A stretch of DNA of 64,000 nt from Massilia sp. 9096 (GTDB taxonomy: Bacteria; Pseudomonadota; Gammaproteobacteria; Burkholderiales; Burkholderiaceae_D): the NCBI RefSeq assembly GCF_000745265.1, contig NZ_JQNN01000001.1:1488001-1552000 (forward strand), given 5' to 3'. Below the pieces are notes generated by a model, which saw only the letters and a program-made list of their open reading frames with translations, made no database searches and had not been told where the DNA came from. A program made the translations under genes and the position numbers. Numbering within the stretch: the first letter of the stretch is position 1; every line of letters begins with the position of its first letter. Of the stretch, positions 16,551-26,152 are shown in pieces.

Positions 16551-16886
16551 TCAGGCAGCCTGCGCCATCTGACGGCACGCCTCGGCGCAGCGCCGGCAGG
16601 CTTGCGCGCATTCCTGGCAATGGTCCATCTGGTGCTGGCCGCACTCCGCGGCGCAGGCATCGCAGACGGTTGCGCACAGGCGGCAGAGTTCGGCGGCGAA
16701 ATCGCTGCCGCGCGCCATGAAGGCGGCGGCGTCACGGCAGATCGCCGCGCAATCCATGTCGAGCGCAATACAGCGCACCATCATGTTGACGTCGTCTTCC
16801 TGCAGGCAGGCAGTCGAGCAGTTGTCGCAGGCGGTTGCGCAGGCCTGGCAGGCCTCGATACATGCTTCGTAGTCGTCGCGGGGCAT
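16551..16886 (-). CDS. Cys-rich four-helix-bundle copper-binding protein (DUF326 type)
   Basis: A 111-aa protein with 19 Cys, mostly as CxxC/CxxxC steps on the inner face of amphipathic helices (EACIEACQACATACDNC; HCQECAQACRRC). This is the pattern of the bacterial cytosolic copper-storage proteins (Csp) and DUF326 relatives, which bind many Cu(I) ions inside a four-helix bundle. There is no signal peptide, so it is cytosolic. The start at 16886 is chosen because GGAGGA lies within 12 nt upstream; an ATG at 16898 is in frame. It stands alone and may buffer copper. Confidence 0.85.
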   Translation of the reverse strand: MPRDDYEACIEACQACATACDNCSTACLQEDDVNMMVRCIALDMDCAAICRDAAAFMARGSDFAAELCRLCATVCDACAAECGQHQMDHCQECAQACRRCAEACRQMAQAA

Positions 16887-16995
16887 CCTGTCCTCCATCG
16901 TGATTTGTTCAAGATGAAGCAGGTTAGCACACAAGCATTTGTGCAAATGGACGATACGGCCAGGCAAGCAGGCCTGGCCTCGTCCAAGTCGGCGC

Positions 16996-18309
16996 TCAGC
17001 GGGCGGCCGGCTGCCCCTTGATCACCGCCCCACCCTTCATCACGAACTTCACGTGGGTCAGTTCGCCCGGATCGGCGAGCGGGTCGCCGTTCACGGCGAT
17101 GATGTCGGCATATTTGCCCGGCTGGAGCGAACCGACGCGGTCCTGCCAGCCGAGCAGGTCGGCGCCGCCGACGGTGGCGGCCTGGATCGCCTGCATCGGC
17201 GTCATGCCGAACTTGACCATATAATAGAACTGCTTCGCGTTATCGCCGTGCGGGTAGACGCCGGCGTCGGTGCCGAAGGCCATCTTCACCCCGGCGCGCC
17301 AGGCTTTCTGGAAGTTTTCGCGCTGGACGCGGCCGATATGGCGCTCCTTCTCGAGCGACTCGGGCAGCATGCCGGCCTTGGCGCCTTCCTGCAGGATGAA
17401 GTCGTCGTTGTAGATGTCCATCACCAGGTAGGTGCCGTGCTGCTTGGCCAGCTTGATGCCTTCGTCGTCGATCAGGCTGGCGTGCTCGACCGAGTCGACC
17501 CCGGCGATGATGGCGTCGCGGATGCTGGTCGCGCCGTGCGCGTGCGCGGCCACGCGGCGGCCCAGCTTGTGCGCTTCGTCGACGATCGCCTTCATTTCTT
17601 CCAGCGTCAGCTGCTCGGCGCCCGGCTCGTCGCCTTTCGAGAGCACGCCGCCGGAGGCGCAGATCTTGATCACGTCGGCGCCGAACTTGACCATCTCGCG
17701 CGCCTTGGTGCGGCCCTGCCACGGGCCGTCGGCGACGCCGCCTTCTTGATAGTGAAAGTCGTGCGGCAGCAGGTTGTTGTCGCAGTGGCCGCCCTGGATC
17801 CCGATCGGGTAGCCGGACACGCGCATGCGCGGGCCTTCGACTTCGCCGTCGTTGATCGCGTCCCGTAGCGCCACGTCGCCGAAGCCGCTGGCGCCGACAT
17901 TGCGCACGGTGGTAAAGCCCGCTTCCAGCGTGCGCCGCGCCGACTGCACGCCGAACATGGCGGCGCGGATGTCGGACACGCCGAGCGAACGGTAGCCGCT
18001 CATGTACGGGTCGTCGGTCAGGTGGGTATGGGCGTCGATCAGGCCGGGCAGCACGGTCGAGCGCGACAGGTCGATCGTCTCGGCCCCGGCCGGCACGTTG
18101 ACGGCGCCGCTCGCGCCGACAGCGACGATGCGTTCGCCCTCGATCAGGATGGTCTGGTCGGTCAGCACCTTGCCGGCCACGACATCGACCAGGCGGCCGG
18201 CGTGGACGGCGACGACGTGCCTGGGCGTCGGCTCGGGCGTGGTCTGGGCGCCGGCGTGGGCCGCGATGGACAGGGCGGCAACCAGGGCCGCGATCGGTTT
18301 CTTGTTCAT
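16996..18309 (-). CDS. Secreted amidohydrolase-family metallohydrolase (Xaa-Pro dipeptidase/imidazolonepropionase-like)
   Basis: A 437-aa protein with an N-terminal signal peptide (MNKKPIAALVAALSIAAHAGA), so it is periplasmic. Metal ligands of the amidohydrolase barrel are HxH in LIDAHTHL, Lys in DVIKICASGG, His in AAHAHG and Asp in FGTDAG. The substrate is not predictable; close families cleave peptide-like or cyclic amide bonds (organophosphate-acid-anhydrase-type dipeptidases). Its ATG overlaps the pnuC stop in an ATGA, so the two are translationally coupled, an unusual pairing for an NMN transporter. Longer in-frame sequence upstream runs through pnuC and is not used. Confidence 0.85.
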   Translation of the reverse strand: MNKKPIAALVAALSIAAHAGAQTTPEPTPRHVVAVHAGRLVDVVAGKVLTDQTILIEGERIVAVGASGAVNVPAGAETIDLSRSTVLPGLIDAHTHLTDDPYMSGYRSLGVSDIRAAMFGVQSARRTLEAGFTTVRNVGASGFGDVALRDAINDGEVEGPRMRVSGYPIGIQGGHCDNNLLPHDFHYQEGGVADGPWQGRTKAREMVKFGADVIKICASGGVLSKGDEPGAEQLTLEEMKAIVDEAHKLGRRVAAHAHGATSIRDAIIAGVDSVEHASLIDDEGIKLAKQHGTYLVMDIYNDDFILQEGAKAGMLPESLEKERHIGRVQRENFQKAWRAGVKMAFGTDAGVYPHGDNAKQFYYMVKFGMTPMQAIQAATVGGADLLGWQDRVGSLQPGKYADIIAVNGDPLADPGELTHVKFVMKGGAVIKGQPAAR

Positions 18310-18959
18310 GCGTGAGAGCTTTCGGTGTGCTTGGGGGAAGACGGTGATGCGAGGTTCAGTGCCGCGAGGCGGCGCCAGTTGCGCCAGGCATGGATAGCGT
18401 TGATCCAGAAGCCGGCGTACAGCAGCGAAGTCAGGTGCAGGCCGCGGCTGTAATACAGCGGCACGCAGATGGTGTTCACCAGCAGCCAGAACGCCCAGTT
18501 CTCGACGCGGCGCTGCATCATCAGGATCTGGCCGATGATACTGAACACGAGCACGGTCGAATCGAAGAACGGCGCGTAGGCCTGGGTATGAAAATGCAGC
18601 ATCGCCCCGTAGGCCGCGGTGGCGACGATACCGGCCGGGACGGTCCAGGCCAGCTGGGCGGGGGTGACGTGGCGGATCGGCAGCGGTTTGCCATGGTCGC
18701 CGCGCAGCCACTTCCACCAGCCGTAGACGCCGCTGGCGACGAAAAACAGCTGCAGCACGACGTCGGCGTACAGGTGGCTGCCGGCGAACACGACCGCGAA
18801 CAGGGCGGTGCCGACGATGCCGGTCCACCAGGTGTGGATGTTGTTGCGGCCGGCCAGCACGATGTTAATCGCGGTGAAGGCGTTGGCCGCGAGTTCCAGC
18901 GGCGACGTATGGACCAGCTCGGACAGGACCGCGGCCGCCCACGCCTGCAGGCCGCTCAT
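18306..18959 (-). CDS. pnuC: PnuC-family nicotinamide riboside/NMN transporter
   Basis: A 217-aa inner-membrane protein with about seven predicted helices. Typical PnuC residues are present: WWTGIVGTALFAVVF, a YADVVLQLFFVASGVYGWW core helix and NTICVPLYYSRGLHLTSLLY near the C-terminus, which line the substrate channel. The family takes up nicotinamide riboside by facilitated diffusion, with phosphorylation trapping it inside. It is coupled by a 4-nt overlap to a periplasmic amidohydrolase and lies within 11 kb of nadB, nadC, nadA and a sirtuin. No NadR-type regulator is seen next to it. Confidence 0.92.
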   Translation of the reverse strand: MSGLQAWAAAVLSELVHTSPLELAANAFTAINIVLAGRNNIHTWWTGIVGTALFAVVFAGSHLYADVVLQLFFVASGVYGWWKWLRGDHGKPLPIRHVTPAQLAWTVPAGIVATAAYGAMLHFHTQAYAPFFDSTVLVFSIIGQILMMQRRVENWAFWLLVNTICVPLYYSRGLHLTSLLYAGFWINAIHAWRNWRRLAALNLASPSSPKHTESSHA

Positions 18960-19096
18960 CGCGCCCGGCCCTGCCCTTCGACACCCATCGCCGCTCCTCT
19001 TGAAAGAAGCGTGTACTCTACCGAGCCGATGCGGTTATTGCAAGAGAGAAAAGTCCCCTGCGATCGGCTGCGGTCCGCTGCGGCCGGGTTGCCGCC

Positions 19097-19594
19097 TTAC
19101 AGCTTGAGCGTGCCGTGCTCGTTGTTCACGTCGGGCGTGGTGCCGGTCATCGCGGCCTTGGCCATCGCGAACATGCGCACCATCTTGTTGTCGTTCGAAT
19201 CCCAGTACTCGGCCGAGTGCGGATCGACGCGGATCAGCACGGCATGCTCGTCTTCCGGGCCGGCGGGGAACCAGGCCTGGGCGCCGGTATTCCACATCTT
19301 GCGGATCAGTTCGCGGTCGACGACGCGCTCGGCCGTGCCGGCCACCGAGACGTAATGCTGGTCTTCCGGCTTGGCGAAGGCCAGGTTGACCTGCGGGCGG
19401 TGTGCGATGCAATCCCACAGCGAGGTCTGGGTCGAGGTGAAGAACCAGATGCCGCCATCGTCGTCGATGTGCTCCTGGGTCATCGGTTGGCTCAGCAGGT
19501 GGCCGTGGGCATCCTGCCAGGTAAACATCGGGAAGCGGGTTCCCTTGATCTTTGCGCTCAGTTCGGCGATATCGTTCGGATTACGGTTTGGCAT
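19097..19594 (-). CDS. Pyridoxamine 5'-phosphate oxidase-fold protein, general stress protein 26 type
   Basis: A 165-aa split-barrel flavin-binding protein. Strands FTSTQTSLWDCI, QVNLAFAKPEDQHYVSVAGTAE and EYWD are typical of the short PPOX-like general stress proteins. These bind FMN, FAD or F420 but lack the PLP synthesis residues of PdxH. Cytosolic and probably monocistronic. The exact reaction is unknown. Confidence 0.85.
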   Translation of the reverse strand: MPNRNPNDIAELSAKIKGTRFPMFTWQDAHGHLLSQPMTQEHIDDDGGIWFFTSTQTSLWDCIAHRPQVNLAFAKPEDQHYVSVAGTAERVVDRELIRKMWNTGAQAWFPAGPEDEHAVLIRVDPHSAEYWDSNDNKMVRMFAMAKAAMTGTTPDVNNEHGTLKL

Positions 19595-20003
19595 GGCGTG
19601 TCCTCATTCGATTGGAGTCGCAATCGTAGCGCCGCGCGCGCCGTCCGGTCGGTGCGGCGGCGAACGCACGGGCGGCCTCGGGTGCGTGGACATGGATATT
19701 GGACAGCTGGTTCGTCGCAGCAGGATGCGTCCAAAGGTTTTTTGAGACCCATCAACGGTCCAGCAAGCGCGAAAAAGCCGTCGATGCGTGCGACCTATAA
19801 TCGTGCTCGTGCGCCAGATTGGGGCGCTGGAGTATCGACGCCGGCGCCAACTTCGGCGCCAACCAGCATGGAGCAGCCTGCATGGAGCAGCCCGTCATGA
19901 TCCGCCTCGAAACCCGTGCCCTGCACCTTCGTGCGTGCTGCCCTGCGTCCCGCTTTGCGCATCGTCGCGCCTCCTGTCCGCGGTGTTGCGCGGATGCCTG
20001 GAC
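19595..20003. other. Intergenic region with short tandem duplications
   Basis: This 409-bp gap between divergent genes has no gene I can support. CGGCGCCAAC occurs twice around 19845-19865, and GCATGGAGCAGCC twice around 19867-19893. The latter are nearly back to back, so slippage is likely. Promoters for both sides should lie here. The glycosyltransferase frame extends into it but the added residues do not look like protein. Confidence 0.5.
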
Positions 20004-21230
20004 ATGAGCGCACCCTCACCCGCCGGCGCCCCGGTGCAGGATGGCGAGCGCCCCCTGCTCGTCGTCCACCTCGTCGAAAAACTGGCCTCGGCCGAGACCG
20101 AAAACGGCTTGCTCAGCCTGATCCGTCACCTGCCTGCCGAGCGCTACCGCCATGCTATCGTCTGCCTGCACGACGCCGGCGACTACCAGGCCGGGCTGCG
20201 CGAGCATGGCGTCGAGGTCATCAACATCCACAAGCGTCCGGACTCCTGCGATCCACTGCACCACGTCCGCCTGTACCGCGTGCTGCGGCGCTTGCAGCCG
20301 GACCTGATCCACACCCGTAACCGCTCCGGCCTGCTGGCCCAGGTGGTGGCGACGCTCGCCGGCGTGCACCGGCGCGTGCATGCCGAACACGGCCGTGAAC
20401 TGTCGGGCCATGGCGCGCGCGGCCTGCGCGGGCGCCTCCTGTGCCGCCTGCTGTGTCCCCTGATCGACCACTTCATCGCCGTCAGCAGCGACCTCGAGCA
20501 TTGGCTGGTCGAATCGATCGGCGCCGAGCCGGCGCGCGTATCGCAAATCGCGAACGGCGTCGACAGCGTGCAGTTCCACCCGCGCCTTGGTCCTGCCGCC
20601 GCGATCGGGCCGCCCGGCTTCATGCAGGACAATGTCTTCGTGCTGGGCAGCGTCGGCCACATGGACGGTGACGGCAGCCAGATCACGCTGGTCGAAGCCT
20701 TCCTGCGCCTGATCGCCTCGCCGCACCCCGCCCATGCGCGCCTGCGCTTGCTGATCGTCGGCGACGGTCCCGAGCGCGCCGAATGCCTGGCGATGCTGCA
20801 GCGTGGCGGCGCCGCGGAGCGGGCGTGGCTGCCGGGCGCGCGCGCCGACGTGCCGCAGCTGATGCGGGCGATGGACTTGTTCGTCCAGCCCGCGCGCGTC
20901 GACAACCGCTCCAACGCGATCCTGGAGGCGATGGCGAGCGGCTTGCCGGTGGTGGCCACCGCCGTCGGCGGCCACACCGAGCTGGTGCATCCGGGCTTTA
21001 CCGGCATCCTGGTGCCGCCGGACTCGGCCGACCTGCTGGCCGCGGCCATCGCCGACTATTGCCGCATTCCCGCCATCGCCGCGCGCCATGGCGCCCGCGC
21101 GCGCGGCCAGGTGATCGCGCGCCACAGCATGCCGGCGATGGCGCGCGACTATCTCGCCGTGTATGACGCGGTGACGCGCAGCGAGGACGCCGACGCCGTG
21201 CTTGGCGGGCACGGGCACTCGACCGGGTAG
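20004..21230 (+). CDS. GT4 glycosyltransferase, exosortase/EpsH-associated type
   Basis: A 408-aa cytosolic GT-B enzyme. The start is placed at MSAPSPAGAPV because family members begin a few residues before PLLVVHLVEKL; the reading frame upstream is not protein-like. The N-terminal half has LIHTRNRSGLLAQ and a HAEHGRELSG strand-loop, and the C-terminal half the nucleotide-sugar site with the E-x7-E motif (NRSNAILEAMASGLPVVAT). This pattern matches the sugar transferases described with PEP-CTERM/exosortase exopolysaccharide loci (TIGR03088-like). No exosortase is seen nearby. It is followed by a second glycosyltransferase after 31 nt, so the pair probably adds two sugars to one glycan. Confidence 0.85.
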   Translation: MSAPSPAGAPVQDGERPLLVVHLVEKLASAETENGLLSLIRHLPAERYRHAIVCLHDAGDYQAGLREHGVEVINIHKRPDSCDPLHHVRLYRVLRRLQPDLIHTRNRSGLLAQVVATLAGVHRRVHAEHGRELSGHGARGLRGRLLCRLLCPLIDHFIAVSSDLEHWLVESIGAEPARVSQIANGVDSVQFHPRLGPAAAIGPPGFMQDNVFVLGSVGHMDGDGSQITLVEAFLRLIASPHPAHARLRLLIVGDGPERAECLAMLQRGGAAERAWLPGARADVPQLMRAMDLFVQPARVDNRSNAILEAMASGLPVVATAVGGHTELVHPGFTGILVPPDSADLLAAAIADYCRIPAIAARHGARARGQVIARHSMPAMARDYLAVYDAVTRSEDADAVLGGHGHSTG

Positions 21231-21261
21231 CGGCCGGCGTCGCCGCCTCGCTCATCGCCCT

Positions 21262-22473
21262 ATGCGCGTTCTCCACCTGTTCGACCATGCGGCACGGCGC
21301 CGCAACGATTACCGCCGGCGCTCGCTCGCCCTGCTCGGCCAATTGCGTACCCAGGGCGTGCAGACCGTGCAGCTGACGGCGGCGCCGGCCGACAGGCAGG
21401 CCGAGGTCGAGCCGGGCGTGGCGCATTGGCCGCAGGAGCATGACGGCCACGTCTGGCACTTCTACCGGACCGGGCCGCCGTTGCACACTTGTCGCCGGAT
21501 CGGTGCGCTGGCGAATTCGCTGATTCCAGCCCTGAGTCCGGCGTTGGCGCTGGGCACGCTGGCCTGGCGCCTGCGTCAGGTGACGCGGCTGACGCGCCCC
21601 GACCTGATCCACGTGCATACGCCGACACGCCATGCGCTGGCCGCCCTGCCGGCCGCGCGCCTCCTACGCTTGCCGCTGGTGGTCGACGCCCAGCGCCATG
21701 CGCCCGATGCCGGCGCGGTCGAACGCTGGGCGCTATGCCGCGCCGACGCCCTCGCCGCCGGCAGCGCCGGGCAGCGCGCGTCGCTGCGCGCCCAGGGCTT
21801 GTGCGCCGGGCGCATCGCCGTGATCCCGCCGGCGCCGGACCTGGCGCCGGCGTGCGCGCAGGTGCGCGCACCCGCAGGGCTCGAAGGCGCGCCGCTGATC
21901 GTCTACGCCGGCCGTCTGCGGCGCGAGGATGGGTTCGACTTGCTGCTGGCGGTGCTGCCGGCGCTGCGGCGGCGCTTTCCCGCGCTGCGCCTGCTGGTGG
22001 CCGGCGGCGGGCGGGCGGACGAAGCGCGCGAGGACGACCTGTTCGAGCGCCTGCACGCGCCCGGCCTGCGCGGGCACGTCGCCGTCACCGGCGCGCTGGC
22101 GTGCCGGCGCGCCGCCGATCTGCTGCCGCGCGCCGACATCGCCGTGTTCCCGGCGCTGCCGGGGCCGCATGCGCTGCTGCCTTCGCGCCACCTGCTCAAC
22201 GCCATGGCCCAGGGCTGTGCCATCGTCGCCTCCGACATCGCATGCCATCGCGACCTGCTGGTGCATGGCCACAATGGCATTCTGTTCAGCGCCGGCAGCG
22301 GCGTCTGCCTGCTCGACGCGCTGGTGCGCCTGCTCGGCGAACCGTGGCGCCGGCCGCCGCTCGGCCAGGCGGCCGTCGATTTCGTGGCCAGTCAGCGCAG
22401 CTGGGAAGCCACGGCGGCGCGCTACCGCCGCCTGTACGAGGCCGTGTTGGCGGCTGCAGGCCGGCGCCGCTGA
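21262..22473 (+). CDS. GT4-like glycosyltransferase, exosortase-associated type
   Basis: A 403-aa GT-B enzyme beginning MRVLHLFDHAARRRNDY, the N-terminus usual for the PEP-CTERM/exosortase A-associated transferases (TIGR04063-like), followed by FYRTGPP near residue 68. The donor-site helix has HLLNAMAQGCAIVASD; the usual first catalytic Glu of E-x7-E is not obvious (Ser/Arg-His here), so the donor site may be altered or the enzyme weak. Upstream is the partner transferase; downstream is nadB with its own leader. Very GC-rich. Confidence 0.8.
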   Translation: MRVLHLFDHAARRRNDYRRRSLALLGQLRTQGVQTVQLTAAPADRQAEVEPGVAHWPQEHDGHVWHFYRTGPPLHTCRRIGALANSLIPALSPALALGTLAWRLRQVTRLTRPDLIHVHTPTRHALAALPAARLLRLPLVVDAQRHAPDAGAVERWALCRADALAAGSAGQRASLRAQGLCAGRIAVIPPAPDLAPACAQVRAPAGLEGAPLIVYAGRLRREDGFDLLLAVLPALRRRFPALRLLVAGGGRADEAREDDLFERLHAPGLRGHVAVTGALACRRAADLLPRADIAVFPALPGPHALLPSRHLLNAMAQGCAIVASDIACHRDLLVHGHNGILFSAGSGVCLLDALVRLLGEPWRRPPLGQAAVDFVASQRSWEATAARYRRLYEAVLAAAGRRR

Positions 22474-22570
22474 AGCACGGCGGTGCGCAAGGAGCCGCCC
22501 CAGCCTGACGCGCGCTGTCAAATGGTCTATAGTGATGCCTCTTTGAAAAACACGGTTAAACCCAACTGCG

Positions 22571-24202
22571 ATGAAATTCGACGTAGCTATCGTGGGCAGC
22601 GGCCTGGCAGGCCTCTCGGTCGCCCTGCACCTGGCGCAAACGCGCAAGGTCGCCATCATTTCGAAACGTGAACTGCTGGATGGCGCCAGCAACTGGGCCC
22701 AGGGCGGCATCGCCGCCGTGCTCGATTCCGGCGACACCCACGACCAGCACGTCGCCGACACCCTGGTCGCCGGCGCGGGACTGTGCGACGAGGCGGCCAC
22801 GCGCACCATCGTCGAGCACGGCCGCGAAGCGATCGAATGGCTGATCGAGCAAGGCGTGCCTTTCACACGCGACGACAGCGCGGAACTGGGTTTCCACCTG
22901 ACCCGTGAAGGCGGCCACAGCCAGCGCCGCATCATCCACGCGGCCGACGCCACCGGCCACGCGGTCCAGGTCACGCTCGAACAGAAGGTGCGCGCCCATC
23001 CGAACATCACGCTGTTCGAGCACCATTGCGCAATCGACGTGATCACCTCCGACAAGCTGACGCCCACCGGCGTTCACGGCGGCGCGCCCAGCCTGGTCGG
23101 ACAACCGCGCTGCCACGGCATCTACGTGCAGGATGAGCAGAGCGGCAAGGTGCTCACTTTCGAAGCCGAGCACACCGTGCTGGCTACCGGCGGCGCCGGC
23201 AAGGTGTATTTATATACGACCAATCCCGACACCTCGACCGGCGACGGCATCGCGATGGCCTGGCGCGCCGGTTGCCGCGTGTCGAACATGGAATTCATCC
23301 AGTTCCACCCGACCTGCCTGTATCACCCGTATGCGAAATCGTTCCTGATCTCGGAAGCGGTGCGCGGCGAAGGCGGCCTGCTCAAGCTTCCGCCGGAAGC
23401 CGGTACGGCCGGCGGCACCCGCTTCATGCCGGCCCACGACGAACGCGGCGAACTGGCCCCGCGCGACGTCGTGGCGCGCGCCATCGACTTCGAGATGAAA
23501 AAGCGCGGCCTCGACTACGTGCACCTGGATATCTCGCACCAGAGCCCGGCATTCATCAAGGAGCACTTCCCGACCATCTACGCGCGCTGCCTCGAGTTCG
23601 GCATCGACATCACCCGGGAGCCGATCCCGGTCGTGCCGGCCGTGCACTTTACCTGCGGCGGCGTGGTCACCGACCTGGCCGGGCGCACCGACATCCCCGG
23701 CCTGTACGCGGTCGGCGAGACGGCCTATACCGGCCTGCACGGCGCCAACCGCCTGGCCAGCAACTCGCTGCTCGAGTGCCTGGTGGTCGGGCGCGCCTGC
23801 GCCCAGCAGATCGCGGCCTCGCCGCGGGTCGATTCGCCGCGCCTGCCGGCCTGGGACGAGAGCCGCGTCACCAACGCCGACGAGGAAGTCGTCATCGCCC
23901 ACAACTGGGACGAGCTGCGCCGCTTCATGTGGAATTACGTCGGCATCGTGCGCACCACCAAGCGCCTCGAGCGCGCCAAGCACCGCATCAAGCTGCTTAA
24001 AGAAGAGATCGACGAGTATTACCGCAACTTCCGCGTCACCAACGACTTGCTGGAGCTGCGCAACCTGGTCGAAGTGGCCGAGCTGATCGTGCGCAGCGCG
24101 CTGTCGCGCCGCGAAAGCCGCGGCCTGCATTATTCGCGCGACTACCCGGACACCTTGCCCAAGGCGCTGCCGAGCGTGCTGACCCCGCGCCGGCGTAACT
24201 GA
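22571..24202 (+). CDS. nadB: L-aspartate oxidase
   Basis: A 543-aa FAD enzyme converting L-aspartate to iminoaspartate, the first step of de novo NAD synthesis; NadA then makes quinolinate. The dinucleotide fold is at 5-20 ([18 protein letters not shown]). FAD and substrate motifs follow: [28 protein letters not shown] (substrate Arg), [15 protein letters not shown] and the closing [14 protein letters not shown]. Length fits NadB (about 530). It is unlinked by about 5 kb from nadC-nadA, which lie on the other strand. A short leader (22474-22570) separates it from the glycosyltransferases. Confidence 0.97.
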   Translation: MKFDVAIVGSGLAGLSVALHLAQTRKVAIISKRELLDGASNWAQGGIAAVLDSGDTHDQHVADTLVAGAGLCDEAATRTIVEHGREAIEWLIEQGVPFTRDDSAELGFHLTREGGHSQRRIIHAADATGHAVQVTLEQKVRAHPNITLFEHHCAIDVITSDKLTPTGVHGGAPSLVGQPRCHGIYVQDEQSGKVLTFEAEHTVLATGGAGKVYLYTTNPDTSTGDGIAMAWRAGCRVSNMEFIQFHPTCLYHPYAKSFLISEAVRGEGGLLKLPPEAGTAGGTRFMPAHDERGELAPRDVVARAIDFEMKKRGLDYVHLDISHQSPAFIKEHFPTIYARCLEFGIDITREPIPVVPAVHFTCGGVVTDLAGRTDIPGLYAVGETAYTGLHGANRLASNSLLECLVVGRACAQQIAASPRVDSPRLPAWDESRVTNADEEVVIAHNWDELRRFMWNYVGIVRTTKRLERAKHRIKLLKEEIDEYYRNFRVTNDLLELRNLVEVAELIVRSALSRRESRGLHYSRDYPDTLPKALPSVLTPRRRN

Positions 24203-24226
24203 GCCGGGCTCGCCGGGTCCGCATCG

Positions 24227-25135
24227 ATGACGCAAAAGCTCACGCCATCCACGATCGTCCTGCTCACCGTTCCGCCGCTGCTGTGGGCCGGCAACGCCGT
24301 GGTCGGCCGCCTGGTGCGCGAGGCGGTGCCGCCGATGACGCTCAACCTGCTGCGCTGGGCGATCGCCCTGGGGGTGTTGCTGCCGCTCGCCTGGAGCACG
24401 TTCCGGGCCCCGGGCGCGCTCGCGGGCGTACGCGCGCGCTGGCCGCGCTATCTGCTGCTCGGCCTGCTCGGCATCGGCATGTACAACTCGCTGCAATACC
24501 TGGCGCTGCGCACCTCGACCCCGATCAACGTGACCCTGGTCGCTTCCGGCGTGCCGGTGTGGATGATGCTGGTCGGGCGCATCGTGTACGGCGTCGCGGT
24601 GCGGCCCTGGCAGGTGGCCGGCGCGGTGCTGTCGATCGCCGGCGTGCTGGTGGTGCTGTGCCGCGGCGACGCTGCCGGCCTGCTGGCGCTGCGCCTGGTG
24701 GCCGGCGACCTGTTCATGATCCTGGCGACGATTGCCTGGTCCTTCTACAGCTGGATGCTGCTGCAGCCGAAGGACGAGCCGGCGCTGCGCGCCAACTGGG
24801 CAGCCTTCCTGGCCGTGCAGGTGGCCTTTGGCATCCTGTGGTCGGGGGCGTTCAGCGGGGTCGAGTGGACGCTGTGCGCGCATCCGATCGCGTGGAGCGG
24901 CATGCTGCTGGCGGCGCTGTGTTTCGTGGGCCTCGGCCCGGCGGTGCTGGCCTACGCGATGTGGGGCGCCGGCATCCGCCGCGGCGGTCCCGGCCTAGGC
25001 GCCTTCTTCATGAACTTGACACCGCTGTTCGCGGCCTTGCTCTCGTCCGCCTTCCTGGGGGAGCCGCCGCATGCCTACCACGCGCTTGCCTTCGGCCTGA
25101 TCGTGGCCGGGATCGTGGTCTCGAGCCGGCGCTGA
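24227..25135 (+). CDS. EamA/DMT-family transporter
   Basis: A 302-aa inner-membrane protein with about ten helices in two EamA repeats (about 8-140 and 155-300). Characteristic residues are PPLLWAGNAVVGRLV at the first helix, LLRWAIALGVLLPLAW, TPINVTLVASGVPVW and FFMNLTPLFAALLS near the end. DMT exporters move amino acids, nucleosides or other metabolites; the substrate cannot be told. It starts 25 nt after nadB and may be cotranscribed. Confidence 0.9.
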   Translation: MTQKLTPSTIVLLTVPPLLWAGNAVVGRLVREAVPPMTLNLLRWAIALGVLLPLAWSTFRAPGALAGVRARWPRYLLLGLLGIGMYNSLQYLALRTSTPINVTLVASGVPVWMMLVGRIVYGVAVRPWQVAGAVLSIAGVLVVLCRGDAAGLLALRLVAGDLFMILATIAWSFYSWMLLQPKDEPALRANWAAFLAVQVAFGILWSGAFSGVEWTLCAHPIAWSGMLLAALCFVGLGPAVLAYAMWGAGIRRGGPGLGAFFMNLTPLFAALLSSAFLGEPPHAYHALAFGLIVAGIVVSSRR

Positions 25136-25231
25136 ACCCTGGTACCGGTCCGGACGGGCCTGGAAACGCGCCTTTCGCCCCAGCGGTAAAATGGTAGCAT
25201 TTCACGGAAAACCAAAAGGCGGAGAACGGCG

Positions 25232-26152
25232 ATGGCCGAAGCATTCACGATCCACGACCCCATCCACGGCGTCATCCACGACCATGCGGCGCGGCTGGCC
25301 GAGTTCCTCGACAACTATCCGCGTGCGCTGGTACTGACCGGGGCCGGGCTGTCGACCGCGTCCGGCATCCCCGATTACCGCGACCGCGACGGCACGCGGC
25401 GCGGCAAGCCGCCGATCCACGGCCCCGACTTTCGCAAACACGAATACGTGCGCCGGCGCTACTGGGCGCGCAGCATGATCGGCTGGCCGGTGCTGTCGCG
25501 CGCGCGCCCGAACCCGGGCCACCTGGCCATCGCCGCGCTCGAGCGGCTCGGGAACATTGGCTCGGTGCTGACCCAAAACGTCGACGGCCTGCATGGCCAG
25601 GCCGGCAGCCACAGCGTGCTCGAGCTGCACGGCAATATCCATACGGTCGTGTGCCTCGAATGCTCGGCGCTGTTCCCGCGCGCCTTCATCCAGGGCCAGC
25701 TCGGGGACATGAACCCGCACATGCTGCACACGGAAGCGACCCCGCTGCCGGACGGCGACGCCTCGGTCGAGCCGGCCGAGCTGGCCGACTTCCGCCTGCC
25801 CTGGTGCACCTGTTGCGGCGGCACGCTGATGCCGAACGTGGTCTTTTTCGGCGACAACGTCCCACCCGCGCGCACCGCGATCGCCCTCGACCAGATGGAG
25901 CGCGCCGACGCCTTGCTGGTGGTCGGCTCCTCGCTGATGGTGTACTCGGGCTTTCGCTTCGCGCGCATGGCCCAGGCGAGCGGCAAGAAGATCGCTGCGA
26001 TCAACCTGGGGCGGACGCGCGCCGACGACCTGCTCGACATCAAGATCGAAGAATCGAGCGAACAATTGCTCCCACTCGTGGCCGCGCTCCTCGAACAGCG
26101 CCGTCCTGATACAGTCAGACCATCCATTCAACTCGACGGGGGAACACTGTGA
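25232..26152 (+). CDS. cobB: NAD-dependent protein deacylase, Sir2 family
   Basis: A 306-aa sirtuin. NAD site: ALVLTGAGLSTASGIPDYRD. Catalytic: TQNVDGLHGQAG, then LHGN with the general-base His. Zinc: CLEC (near 140) and a CTCCGG group near 193, followed by NVVFFGDNVP. It removes acetyl or other acyl groups from lysines using NAD, giving nicotinamide and O-acyl-ADP-ribose. The N-terminal extension of about 35 residues is longer than E. coli CobB, closer to SIR4-like bacterial sirtuins. Its stop overlaps the start of the next gene as GTGA. Confidence 0.92.
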   Translation: MAEAFTIHDPIHGVIHDHAARLAEFLDNYPRALVLTGAGLSTASGIPDYRDRDGTRRGKPPIHGPDFRKHEYVRRRYWARSMIGWPVLSRARPNPGHLAIAALERLGNIGSVLTQNVDGLHGQAGSHSVLELHGNIHTVVCLECSALFPRAFIQGQLGDMNPHMLHTEATPLPDGDASVEPAELADFRLPWCTCCGGTLMPNVVFFGDNVPPARTAIALDQMERADALLVVGSSLMVYSGFRFARMAQASGKKIAAINLGRTRADDLLDIKIEESSEQLLPLVAALLEQRRPDTVRPSIQLDGGTL

